The position numbers and the translations under genes were made by a program. DNA of 64,000 nucleotides, from NCBI GenBank assembly GCA_023375785.1, contig SZWC01000031.1, positions 680,415 to 744,414 on the forward strand. Direction: 5' to 3'. This document shows positions 34,740 through 46,020 of the stretch, in pieces. Under the pieces are notes generated by a model. It was not told the origin of the DNA and did no database searches. It worked only from the letters and a program-made list of their open reading frames with translations. Each line of letters starts with the position of its first letter. Position 1 is the first letter of the stretch. The stretch comes from Penium margaritaceum. Taxonomy: Eukaryota; Streptophyta; Zygnematophyceae; Desmidiales; Peniaceae.

Positions 34740-36067
34740 TAGCAGCAGTAGGCGTGGTAATAGCAGCCCAGCCCTTGGAGAGGCTGGAAGGATGCGTTAA
34801 CTTCACGTTTTGGAAGATCCGTACCTGCCTCCTTTTCGAGGAGAGGGGCTTGTGGGAGGTGGTGAGCGACGACGAGCGCGCTCCGCCTCCACAGGCAAAA
34901 GGCATCACCGCAACAGAGGTGGTGACGGGGAAGACGCCACAGAAAGGTCTAGCAGATGCAAGTTCATCTACAACTGAAGCGGCCGCATATGAGGAGTGGA
35001 AGAAGAAGGACAGGCAGGCCTACAGGCAGCTTGTCAACACTATATCAAACCCGCATCTTTAGTACGTGAGTGACAAGGCTATTGTAAGAGAGGGGTGGGA
35101 CACGTTGTGCAAGAACTATGAGAGCAAGGATCATGCATTCCTCATGCTTTTGGAGGAGAAGATGATGGCGTTGAAAATACAGGGTAGCAAAATAATGGAG
35201 GCGTACTTGGAAAGGGCAAAGGAGTTGGCGAAGTAGCTGAAAACGGCCGGCAATCCTGTGGAAGACACACGCTCCATTCTCCTCTTGTTGAGGGGACTCC
35301 CAACGAGCTTTGACACGGTGCGAGAGACGTTGGAGTGCCAGCCGACTCTCGACCTGGACTTCATCTACATGCACCTAGTGCAGGTAGAACTGTGTCGCAA
35401 TGTAGCAAAGCGCAATTGCGGCAGCAGGAGCAGTGAAGTAGCTTTCATGACCATGGGCTCACGCAACCAGTAGCAGCAGCAGTCTGGGTAGCAAAGAGGC
35501 AGGAAGACGGGCCAGTGCCACTGTTGCGAGAAAGAGGGATACTACAAGAAAGAGTACTTCAAGTTCAAGAGCAACCAGAAGGAGCAACAACAGCTAAGGC
35601 TGCACACCAAATCCTAGGATCCGGGGATCTTATCCGGGAATCCGGATCCGGATCCGGATCCGGGGATCCGGATCCTTGATCAAGATTCGATCCGGGATCC
35701 GGGGATCTTTTCATCACATAAAAAAGAGGGGAAAACGGGGTTAGGAGTAAAAAATGTAAGGCATTATCCTTGCTCAGCCTGTAGGATCCGGAAAAGATTC
35801 GGGGATCCATAGGATCCGGGGATCTTTTCTTGGATCCGAGGATCCAAATCCATCCTAGGATCCGGAACCGGGGATCAGGATCCAACCTGAGATCCGGCAA
35901 TCTTACCCGGTGTGCACCCTTAACAACAGCAGCAGCAAAAGCAGCAATCTCCACAGCAACAGCAGCAGCAGCCACAGCAACGTCAGCAGCAGCAGTAGCA
36001 AAACCAGACCGGCGTTCGTCATTTTGGCAACATGAACGTGGCCAAGGAGGTACGCGACCGCCTCTTC
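34740..36067 (+). pseudogene. gag: gag of element G, second copy
   Basis: Family-1 gag with WKIRTCLLFEERGLWEVV near 34,810, LLLLRGLPTSFDTVRETLECQP near 35,280 and a zinc knuckle of C-X2-C-X4 type near 35,515-35,560. The Gln-rich tract is split by MITE copy 2 (35,595-35,922) and continues at 35,923-36,000. It ends in VAKEVRDRLF at the C2 insertion. Broken. Confidence 0.89.
35595..35922 (-). mobile_element. hAT-like MITE, copy 2 (GGATCC-type)
   Basis: 328 bp with termini TAAGGCTGCACACC and GGTGTGCACCCTTA, and a perfect 8-bp duplication ACAACAGC (35,587-35,594 and 35,923-35,930). The empty site is intact at about 20,750 in the paralog. Its internal repeats are GGATCCGGGGATC-like, where the other three copies have GGATTCGTGAATC-like units, and its central spacer also differs. 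The termini are conserved. It has no coding capacity. Confidence 0.92.
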
Positions 36068-36805
36068 TGTTGGATGTGGAGGAGAGAGGGAGCATTGGAG
36101 CAGCGAGCATGTGTGATTGGAAGGCCATCACTTGTGCTGAAGAATGGTTGTTAAATCAATCAAAATGATGGAGTACATAGAGAGCTAGAGCTTGGGCAAG
36201 TCAGCCCTCTCACAAGCCACACCACTTAGTCATGGCGGCTAAGGCTCACACATTAGAGTCCATAATCTCACACAAGGGAGGAAATCAGCCTAGGAATCAG
36301 GCTGACCAGCCACACACGACCTACAGAGCTAGAAAATGCTCTTATGGCACACTCCTAGTGGTCACATAACCCACAATCCCATGGAGAATTGCCATGTGTC
36401 CATGGCTAGCACACAAGGATCTCACGTCACCTAAAAAGAAAGGAGAGGTACCTTTTTCCTAGTTAGCACACTCTGACAAGGCAACCCAAGAATCTAGGAC
36501 CTTTTTGGATATTTCTCCCATCAGGTCTTGGCCCTGGATCTCTTGCCTTTTTCTTTTCTCAGGCTGAGGCATGGAGCCATCGCCCATGGTCACCTAGATA
36601 TCAGCGATCGATGACCCTAGAAACTTTGAAGATTCATATCTCCAAATCCAACCATTGGATCAGCCTCAAACTTGGACTGACGACATTTTGCCACCTGATC
36701 TTTTCAATGGTGAAGTTGGATTGACGATCGAAGTAGGCATCTGGTACTTTCCTGGAACTTGCTCCTGTGGACCTGAAACTGAACCGGATGGCTCCTTTCC
36801 CAACA
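36068..36805 (-). repeat. C2 3' LTR
   Basis: 738 bp, TGTTGGATG...TTCCCAACA, followed by TCTCCCACTTTG. It is a paralog of 20,892-21,629 with the same gag flank on the left. Confidence 0.93.
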
Positions 36806-39370
36806 ATCTCCCACTTTGCCAAAGTCAGAGTGGGCTCAATCCACATGCTTTTATGCAGAACTGCACGGGTCACTGGCTTGGTGCAGAAATCAGCGACCTG
36901 CTTGCTGGTTGGAGTAAACTCTAGTTTGGTAGCACCCTCTTGCACCATATATTTGATGAAATGATATGCGATGTCAATGTGCTTGGTGTGTGCATGGTGC
37001 TCAGGATTCTTGGCGAGTGCGGTTGCGCTCTGGTTGTCGACGCGCACAGGAACTGGAACTGCTGCACTCCCACTCATCTCTGCCATGAGACGCTGAAGCC
37101 AAATTGCTTCCTTAGCTCCAAAGCTGAGAGAGACGTACTCAGCTTCCGTGCTTGAGATGGCCACGACCACCTGCCGCTTGCTGCACTAGCTGAAGGCTCC
37201 ACCATTCATGAGAAACACATGTCCAGAGATGGACTTACGGTCCTCAGGGTTTGAAACCCAATCTGCGTCTGTGTAGCCGATGATGATGCTGTCATTGCCG
37301 TTGTAGGTGATGCGGATGTTGATGGTTCCAGCAAGGTAGCGGAAGATCCGCTTCACTGCCTTCTGGTGCTCAGGTCCAGGATTTGCCATGTGCTGACTCA
37401 CAGCGCTAATAGCCTGTGCGAGGTCCGGCCAAGTTGCCACCATCAGGTACATAAGACTGTCGACGACGCTCTGGTACTTCTGCCGCCTAGTTACCTCTGC
37501 TTCTCCACTGAAGCTCACCAGGTACTGCCGCGTCTCCAGCGGCGTGCCGATGGGTTTGGCCTCTTCCATGCCGAACCACTGTAGGACGTCCTTGATGTAG
37601 CGACTCTGCTGTAGCGAGAGATAGCGTGATTTACGGTCACGCATGATCTGGATGCCAAGGAAGTATGACGCCTCCCCGAGATCAGACATCTGGAAGCGCT
37701 TGTGCATGGCCTCCTTGAATTCCTGTAGTGCAGACATGCTTTTGGAAAGGAGAGTATGTCATCCACATAGACAATGATAATGAGGATCTCATGCTCATGT
37801 CGCCAGCGATACGCGCTGTAGTCACACTCGTAGCGATTGCGGTGGTGGATCATGGTGGCGCGGTGCTACTGGCACAACTGCTGCTGCTGGTGGTGCTACA
37901 TCTCCCTCCTCTGTTTCTGCCGATGAGGCTGTTGTATCTGCTGCATCAGACATTGGAGAGTAGAGTGATTCTCCCACTGTCACAGGAAAGACTAGGTCAG
38001 GAAGGATTTTTGCTCCCACTGTCTCGTCAGCTGCTGGTTCTGCTAACTCTTCACACACACTGTTGGTGCCGATGACGTTGCTCTCGTTGAAGACGACATC
38101 CCAAGAGATGATGACGTGGCCTGTATCCTTCTCGTAGAGGCGATAGGCCTTGCTTGCCACGTCGTAGCCACAGCAATCATTAGCATCTGCGCACTCTTTG
38201 CATCCCATTTCTGCCGCTTCTCCTTGGGAACGTGCATGTGCGCCAGGCTGCTAAATGCTCGGAGATGACCCACGCTCGGTTTCTTGCCGAACTACGCCTC
38301 GTACAACATCATTTGCTCCAGCGCCTTAGTTGGACTGCGGTTCTTGATGTAGACCGCAGTACTCACGGTTCATCCCAGAAGTCGTAGGTCAGCGTAGCCA
38401 CGTGCAGCATGAAGAGCGCCGACTCCACAATGGTACGTTTGGCGCGTTCTGCTACACAGTTCTGCTGCGGCGAGTGCGGCGCGGTACGCTACACCTTGAT
38501 GCCAGCTACTGCGAGGTAGTCCTGGAACTCCTTGCTTAGGTACTCTCCACCGCGATCGCTACGTAGCGCCTTGATCTTCTTGCCAGTCTGGTTCTCCACA
38601 ATGGCCTTGAACGCCTTGAACCTGTCAAAGCACTGGTCCTTGGAAGGAAGGAAGTACACAACAGTGTAACGGCTGAAATCATCAATGAAGATCAGGAAAT
38701 ACCTAGAGCCTCCAAAGCTCTGGGTCTGCATTGGTCCGCACAAGTCCGTGTGGACCAGCTCCAACACCTCCTTCGCACGCTCCCCTGCTCCAGAGAATGC
38801 CTCCCGGTGCTGCTTCCCCTCTAAACAGCCGATGCACAACTGCTGCTCAAAGTTAGAGATGGTAGGCAGGTCACGCACCATCTACTTTGCTTGAAGCTGC
38901 TACAAGACGCGCATGCTGATGTGGCCGTAGCGCGCATGCTAGATCTCGCCATATGTCGCCTGCACCACTACTGCAAGACTCTGCTCACGCGGGATATTGG
39001 TCGCCCCCAACAGGCGGTACATGTCGCCCTCCTTCACTAACCTGGCCAACTCCTCTCTTGTATCCTTGTTGAGGATGTAGCCATAGTCATCATCGAAGAC
39101 GACGCGCAGTCCTGTGTTTGTAAGAGAGGAAACTGAGAGGAGGTTGAATACAGCATCAGGTACATACAGCACGCCATGGAACACTCCTCCTTCAATGCCA
39201 CGTGGGGTCTCCAACCACATCTCCACAATCCCAATTCCCTCAGCATACACCACCTGATCATCACCCATAGCGATAGGACGGGGAGGGATGGACAGCAGCT
39301 GTGTAAAGCACTCCTTGTGATGTGTGAGGCTCTTGGTACATCCTGAGTCGTTGTACCATGCGAGATCCGC
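36806..39370 (-). pseudogene. pol: Pol of element C2
   Basis: RNase H at about 36,840-37,400 (STEAEYVSLSFGAKEAIWLQRL, RVDNQSATALAKNPEHH, TDADWVSNPEDRKSISGHV). RT at about 37,400-37,850 (YVDDIL near 37,760), shorter than in C1. Linker at 37,860-38,270. Integrase at 38,280-38,960 (LVHTDLCGPMQTQSFGGSRY, LRSDRGGEYLSKEFQDYL, CIGCLEGKQHREAF). Protease at about 39,310-39,370 (YNDSGCTKS). Broken. Confidence 0.9.
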
Positions 39371-40432
39371 CTTCTCCACCTCGGACATGTCAGACTTCGC
39401 CATGAAGAGACGATCGTGCACCTCCTTGGCCACATTCATGTTGCCAAAGTGGCGCACACCAGCCTGGTTTTGCTGCTGCTGCTGCTGTTGCTGACGTTGC
39501 TGTGACTGCTAATGCTGACGCTGCAATGACTGCTGCTGCTACCGCTGCTGCTTTTGCTACTGCTGTTACGATGACTGCTGTTGCTGCTGCTCCTTCTGGT
39601 CCCTCTTGAGCTTGAAACACTCCTTTTTGTAGTATCCCTCTTTTTGGCAGTAGTGGCATTTGCCTTTCTTTCTGCCTTTCTGCAGCCCAGACTGCTGCTG
39701 CTGCTGCTGGTTGCGTGAGCTCGTTGCCACAAAAGCTGCTTCACTACTGCCGCCGCCATTGCGCTTTGCTACATTGCGATGCAATTCCACCTGCACCAGG
39801 TGTGTGGAGATGAAGTCGAGGTCGAGAGTTGGCTGGCACTCCAACGTCTCTTGTACCATGTCGTAGCTGGTTGGGAGTCCTCTCAACAAGAGGAGGATGA
39901 AGCACGTCTCTTCCATAGGGTTACCGGCCGCTCTCAGCTGCTTCGCCAGCTCCTTTGCCATGTCCAGGTACGCCTCCATCCCTTCACCACCCTGCATTTT
40001 CAGCGCCATCATCTTTTCCTCCAAAAGCATGAGGAAAGCAGTATCCTTGCTTTCATACTTCTTGTACAACATGTCCCATCCCTCCTTTGCAGTAGCCTTA
40101 TCACTCACTTACTGAAGATGCGGGATGAAGATGGTGTTGACAAGCAATCTGTAGGCCTGTTTGGCCTTTTTCTTCCACTCCTCATACACCGCTGGTACAG
40201 CTGCAGAAGAACCCGCATCAGCAACATTTTGCGGAGTCTTCCCCGCCACCACATGCGCTGCGGTGATGCCTTTGGCCTGTGGAACAGGAGCCGGCTTGTC
40301 GCCGCTCACCACCTCCCACAAGCCCAACTCCTCCAAAAGGAGGCGGGTACGGATCTTCCTAAACGTGAAGTTGGCGCGTCCCTCCAGCCTCTCCAAAGGC
40401 TGGGCTGCTGTCACAACGCCAGCTGCTGCCAT
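39371..40432 (-). pseudogene. gag: gag of element C2
   Basis: Start MAAAGVVTAAQPLERLEGRA at 40,432, then FRKIRTRLLLEELGLWEVVSG and the DKATAKEGWDMLYKKYESKD region. A complete zinc knuckle CHYCQKEGYYKKEC lies near 39,610-39,660, then a Gln/Ser tract rich in CAG-type units (39,470-39,600). It is one of the better preserved gag copies. Confidence 0.91.
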
Positions 40433-41078
40433 TTTGAGCCGTAGGGATGCTCAGCGCTGCCCTTGGATGGCAGCGCTACCCCTGCTTCTGCTGCTGCTTC
40501 TGCCAGAAATCTGTCTGACAGAAAATGGACTGTACATGCCAGCAGACTGAAAATTTGGATGAAAGGAGCCACCACTGGAAAATTTAGCTCAAAACCTTTC
40601 AGATCCACACATAAAACAGGGTCATCAACAGGGGATTTAAAAAGATATGCCCTCTTGAAAGTAGCATTTGCTTCTGCTTGTACTCCAACTCAGACCAGCC
40701 AGCTTGTAAACGGCGTTTCTCAGATACGAATCAATGGAATGCAAATAGTTTTGCACCAATGGAAAGCTTAGAAAAAATACTACAATTCGCATGTGCTACT
40801 CTTTAAATTTGACAACGAAACAAGAGAGTTATGGTCTTTACAAGGCGACAATCTTACTCATAGAGAAAAGTGTAGCCCTGGCCGACCTCGTTTTGAGCAT
40901 AACTCTCTATCCGACCGTTGGATCTTCGCGATCTTGGGAACGTTGGTCAGCTTCTCTCTTAAACTTGAAGGTCCAATGGTTGATTGTCAAATCTGGTGAA
41001 GGTTTCATCCCAACCCATCACTCTCAAAGTGACGGCCTGTGCTGGCTGATCGTGGCAGAACCTGGCTCTGATACCAAA
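40433..41078 (-). other. Leader and primer site of element C2
   Basis: Leader of about 630 bases with the conserved hairpin at 41,018-41,032. The primer site complement CCTGGCTCTGATACCA at 41,061-41,076 matches the plant initiator tRNA-Met 3' end in all 16 bases. Confidence 0.9.
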
Positions 41079-41459
41079 TGTTGGATCTGGAGGAGAGAGG
41101 GAGCATTGGAGCAGCGAGCATGTGTGATTTGAAGGGCATCACTTGTGCTGAAGAATGGTTGTTAAATCACTCAAAATGATGGAGTATATAAAGAGCTAAA
41201 ACTTGGGCAAGTCAGCCCTCTCACAAGCCACACCACTTAGCCATGGAGGCTAAGGCTCACACACTAGAGTCCATAATCTCACACGACGAAATCAGCCTAG
41301 CAATCAGGCTGACCAGTCACACACGACCTAGAGAAATAGAAAATGCTCTCATGGCACACTCATAGTGGTCACATAACCCACAATCCCACGAAGAATCGCC
41401 ATGTGTCCATGGCTAGCACACAAGGATTTCACCTCACCTAAAAAGTAAGGAGAGGTACC
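41079..41459 (-). repeat. C2 5' LTR (shortened)
   Basis: Begins TGTTGGATCTGGAGG next to the primer site and matches other family-1 LTRs up to AGGAGAGGTACC, about half their length. G pol sequence follows at once. Confidence 0.9.
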
Positions 41460-44400
41460 CAAGTGCTGTATGTGTTCCATGGCGTGCTGTATGTACCTGA
41501 TGCTGCATTCAACCTTCTTTCAGTGTCCTCTCTCACGAACACAGTATGGCGTGTCGTCTTTGACGACGACTATGGCTACATCCTGGACAAGGAAACAGAA
41601 GAGAAGTTGGCCAGGTCGGTGAAAGAAGGCGACATGTACCGCCTGCTGGGGGCGACCAAGATCCCGCGCAAGAAGAGTCTTGCAGCAGTGGTGCAGGCCA
41701 CAGATGGCAAAATCTGGCATGCGCGCTACGGCCACATTGGCATGCGAGCCTTGTAGCAATTTCAAACTTTGAAATTGTGCAGCAGTGGTGCAGGCCACAG
41801 ATGGTACGCGACTTACCCCCAATTTCTAGCTTTGAGCAGCAGTTGTGCATCGGCAGTTTAGAGGGGAAGCAGCATCGCGAGGCGTTCTCTGGAGCAGGAG
41901 AGCGCGCAAAGGAGGTGCTTGAGCTGGTCCACACAGATTTATGTGGCCCGATGCAGACCTAGAGCTTTGGAGGCTCTTGGTGTTTCCTCACCTTCATTGA
42001 TGATTTCAGCCGTTACACTGTAGTGTACTTCCTTTCCTCCAAGGACCAGTGCTTTGACCGGTTCAAGGAATTCAAGGCCATGGTGGAGAACTAGACTAGT
42101 AAGAAAATCGAGGCGCTGCGCAGCGACCGCGGTGGAGAGTACCGGAGCAAGGAGTTCCAGGACTACCTCGCAGCAGCAGGCATCAAGGCGCAGCGCACCG
42201 CGCCATACTCGCAGTAGCAAAATGCCGAAGCAGAACGCGCCAACCGCACCATCGTTGAGTTGGCACCCTCCATGCTGCACGCGGCTCGGCTGACCTACGA
42301 CTTTAGGCCCGAAGTAGTGAGCACTGCAGTGTACATTAAGAACCGCAGTCCAACCAAGGTCCTGGAGCAGATGACGCCGTACGAGGCGTGGTTCGGTAAG
42401 AAGCCGAACGTGGGTCATCTTCGCGCGTTTGGCAGCTTGGCGCACATGCACGGCCAAAGGAGAAGCGGCAAAAGTGGGACGCGGAGATCGTTCAAATGCT
42501 CTTGATTGGCTACAACATGGCAAGTAAGGCGTATCGCCTTTACAAGAGGGATACAGGCCAAATGATCATCTATAGGGATGTCGTCTTCAACGAGAGCAAC
42601 GTCATCGGCTGTGAAGAGGCAGCAGAAGCAGCAGCTGACGAGGCAGTGGGAGCAGATATCCTTCGTGACCCAGTCTCTTCTCGTCCTTCCTCCACTATGA
42701 CAATGGGAGAACCAGTCTATTCTCCCATGTCTCATGCATCAGATACAACGGCCTCATCAGCAGAAGTAGAGGAAGAACATGCACCACCATGAACAGAAGC
42801 AGTTGTGCGAGCAGCACCGCACCAGCCGCCTGCTAACGCTCCAGTACCAAGTCGTAGGTACCCTCTTAGGGTGCGCTACAAGGCTGGTGAGCGCGGGCAT
42901 TTCTGGATGCTCCAGAAACCAGACCAGATGAAGGTCGCAGTTGCAGGAAACTCTGATGAGGCGACGTCGTACAAGGAGGCCATGGTGACACCAGATGCAA
43001 CAGATTATCGTAAGTTGTACAGCAGGACATACAGTCGCACCTTGACAACGGTACATGGGAGCTGACAGAGTGTCCACCTGGACATAAGGTAATCAAGTGC
43101 AAGTGGGTCTTCAAGAAGAAAAAGGGAGCAGATGGCAACCTGGAAAAGTACAAGGCGAGGCTGGTCGCCAATGGCTACTCGCAACATGAAGGTATCGACT
43201 ACACAGAAACCTTTGCCCCTGTTGCAAAGTTTACCTCTGTCCGTAAGCAGAGGACTTTGAGATTCACCACATGGACGTCAAGACACCGTTCCTGAACGGT
43301 GACCTCGAAGAGGAAATTTACATGGAACAGCCACAGAGGTTCGTCATGGATGGCCAGGAGCACCTGGTTTGCATGCTGCAGAAGTCGCTGTACGGCCTCA
43401 AGCAAGCGTCGCGTGCTTGGAACTAGAAGTTGGATGTAGCGTTACAGTGCATGGGGTTTGAGCGCAGTGAGCGTGACTACAGCGTCTATCGCTGGTAGCA
43501 TGGTCATTAGGTGCTCATCATCATCGTGTATGTGGATGACATGCTCGTCCTTTCAAACAGCATGTCTGCACTGCAGGAGTTCAAGGAGGCCATGCAGGAG
43601 CGCTTCCAGATGTCTGATCTCGGGGAGGCATCATACTTCCTTAGTATGTAGATCATGCCTGATCGCAAATCACGTTCTCTCTCGTTGCAGCAGAGCCGCT
43701 ACATCAAGGATGTCTTGTAGCGGTTCGGAATGGCAGAGGCAAAATCCATTGGCACGCCGCTGGAGATGCGGAAGTACCTCGTGAGCTTCAAAAGAGAAGC
43801 GGATGCTACTGAGCGGCTGAAGTACCAAAGCGCCGTCAGCAGTCTCATGTACCTGATAGTTGCAACCAGGCCGAACCTCGCACAGGCTATTAGCGCTGTG
43901 AGCCAGCACATGGCAAAACCCGGACCTGAGCACAAAAAGGCAGTGAAGCGGATCTTCCGCTACCTTGCTGGAACCATCAACATCGGTATCACCTACAATG
44001 GCAACGACAAGAGCATCATCAGCTACACAAACGCAGATTGGGTTTGAAACTCTCAGGACTGGAAGTCCATCTCTGGACATGTGTTCCTCATGAATTGTGG
44101 GACCATCAACTGGTGCAGCAAGCGGCAGATGGTCGTGGCCACCTCAAGCATAGAAGCTGAGTAAGTCTCTCTCATTTTTGGAGCCAAGGAAGTAGTTTGA
44201 CTTCAGCGTCTCATGGAAAAGATGAGTGGGAGTACAGCAGTTCCAGTTCCTGTACCCGTCGACAACCAGAGCGCAATCGCACTTGCCAAGAATCCTGAGC
44301 ACCATGCACGCACCAAGCACATTGACATCGCATATCACTTCATCACGGACATGGTGCAAGAGGGTGCTATCAAGCTGGAGTTTACTCCAACAAGCAAGCA

Positions 44401-44501
44401 GGTTGCTGATTTTTGCACTAAGCTAGTGTCCTGTGAGAAGCAGCATTTCTGCATGAAGGCATGTAGACTCAGCACATTTTGATTGCGACAAAGTGGGAGA
44501 T
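41460..44501 (+). pseudogene. pol: Pol of element G (single copy)
   Basis: Resumes in the GVLYVPDAAFNLLSVSSLTNT stretch (41,480). It continues through the HHCC region (HARYGHIGMRAL near 41,720), the integrase core (LVHTDLCGPMQ near 41,930, DRGG near 42,125, RTIVELAPSMLHAARLTYDF near 42,255), a linker (42,490-42,920), RT ([15 protein letters not shown] near 43,130, YGLKQASRAW near 43,395, VYVDDM near 43,530) and RNase H (NIGITYNGNDKSIISYTNADW near 43,985, VDNQSAIALAKNPEHHARTKH near 44,260). The purine tract AAGTGGGAGA precedes the LTR. Broken. Confidence 0.9.
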
Positions 44502-45233
44502 TGTTGGAAAAGGAGCCATCCGGCTTAGTTACTGGTCCACAGGAGCAAGTTCTAGGAAAGTACTAGACGCTTGCTCCGATTGTCAACACAACTTCACCTT
44601 TGGAAAGATCACGTGGCAAAATGTGGTCCAAGTTTGAGGCCGATCCAACGATCGGATTGGGAGATATAAATTTTCGAAGTTTTCGGGGTCATTGACCGTT
44701 GATATCCTGGTGACCATGGGCGATGCCTCCATGCCTTAGCTTAAGAAAAGAAACAGGCAAGGGGTCCATGGTCAAGACCTGATGGAAGAAATATCCAAAA
44801 AGGTCCTAGATTCTTGGGTTGCCTTGTCAGAGTATGCTGACTAGGAAAAAGGTACCTCTCCTTACTTTTTAGGTGAGGTGAGATCGTTCAGTGCTAGCCA
44901 TAGACACATGGCGATTCTCCATGGGATTTCGGGTTATGTGACCACTAGGAGTGTGCCATGAGAGCATTTTCTAGCTCTTTAGGTCATCTGTGAGTGGTCA
45001 ACCTGATTGCTAGGCTGATTTCCTCTCTTGTATGAGATTATGGACTCTAGTGTGTGAGCCTTTGCCTCCATGGCTAAGTGGTGTGGCTTGTGAGAGGGCT
45101 GACTTACCCAAGCTCTAGCTCTATATGTACTCCATCATTTTGAGTGATTCAACAACCATTCTTCAGCACAACTGATGGCCTTCCAGTCCCACATGCTCAC
45201 TTGTCCAAGGCTCCCTCTCCTCCAATTCCAACA
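44502..45233 (+). repeat. G 3' LTR
   Basis: 732 bp from TGTTGGAAAAGGAGCC to AATTCCAACA, followed by the target duplication GTCCT. E then continues without a gap in homology to its integrase. Confidence 0.93.
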
Positions 45234-46020
45234 GTCCTACTGCCTGTACGCCTTGTGCGCGGCCTCGTAGCTGATCATCATGCACTTGTGTGCACGTGTA
45301 TTGAACTTCCCCGCTCCTTGCCCGTCCTGGATTTTGGCCGAAGCCAAACAGCCGAATGCCTTTAGGTGAGAGGCATCCGGTTTCTTTCCCGACTACGCCT
45401 CCTACGACGTCATGCGTTCTGCACTTTGCTCCTTTTCTGTCCCCTTGCTATGCACTACTGCAGCAGGCATGAGGTTGATGAGGTAGCTTGCAGTGCACGC
45501 TGCTTCCGCCCAGAAGCGAGGAGGGAGCTTTGAATCAAACAGAATGGTTCGCGTCATTGCCAGAATAGTCTGGTTCATGCGCTCAGCCACGTCGTTGCTC
45601 TACGGTGTGTAGGGGGTAGTAGCTTGGTGGACAATGCCGTGTGCCCGAAGCCACGGCTTGAACCCCCCGTACTCTCCGCCGTTGTCATTCCGCAGGGCCT
45701 TGACCTTCTGTCCGGCTCGTTCCTCCACCATGGCGACAAACTCTTGCAGGCGCTCCAGCACCTCTCCTTTCGTTTTGAGGAAGTACACCCATACCTTTCG
45801 AGAGTAATCATCGATGAAGTTGAGGAGGTACACGGAGCCGCCGTTGGACGTGGTGCGCATGGGGCCACTTACGTCGTTGTGGATAAGGTTGAGTATGCCC
45901 TCTGCTCTGCGACCATTTTTGGAGAAGCGTTTCCGCTGTCTTCCCTTGCAGGCAATACTCACAACCAGCGTTGCATCCACCCTTCAGCTCACACCCCTCC
46001 AGCCCGCATACAAGCTTTTA
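45234..46020 (-). pseudogene. pol: Integrase region of element E (single copy)
   Basis: Continues the E linker across the G insertion, then the integrase C-terminal part. Right to left the core carries KNGRRAEGILNLIHNDVSGPM (45,870-45,935), a conserved FIDDYSRKVWVYFLKTKGE stretch near 45,790, LRNDNGGEYGGFKPWLRAHG near 45,670 and ERMNQTILAMTRTILFDS near 45,560. These hold the D,D,E positions. Broken. Confidence 0.88.

Larger units (their letters stand above)
36068..41459 (-). mobile_element. Copia family 1 fossil C2, inserted in G gag
   Basis: 3' LTR 36,068-36,805, RNase H, RT, linker, integrase, protease, gag (to 40,432), leader, primer site 41,061-41,076 and a shortened 5' LTR 41,079-41,459. 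The left flank TCTTC is identical to that of C1. The right edge passes directly into G pol, so no target duplication remains. Broken. Confidence 0.91.
33351..45233 (+). mobile_element. Copia family 1 fossil G, second copy, both LTRs present
   Basis: 5' LTR 33,351-34,090 and 3' LTR 44,502-45,233, with target duplication GTCCC (33,346-33,350) and GTCCT (45,234-45,238) inside E. Gag is at about 34,740-36,067, the body is interrupted by C2 (36,068-41,459), and pol resumes at 41,460. A MITE lies at 35,595-35,922. By eye the LTRs differ by about 12% over 275 bases. Broken, with well over ten breaks. Confidence 0.92.
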
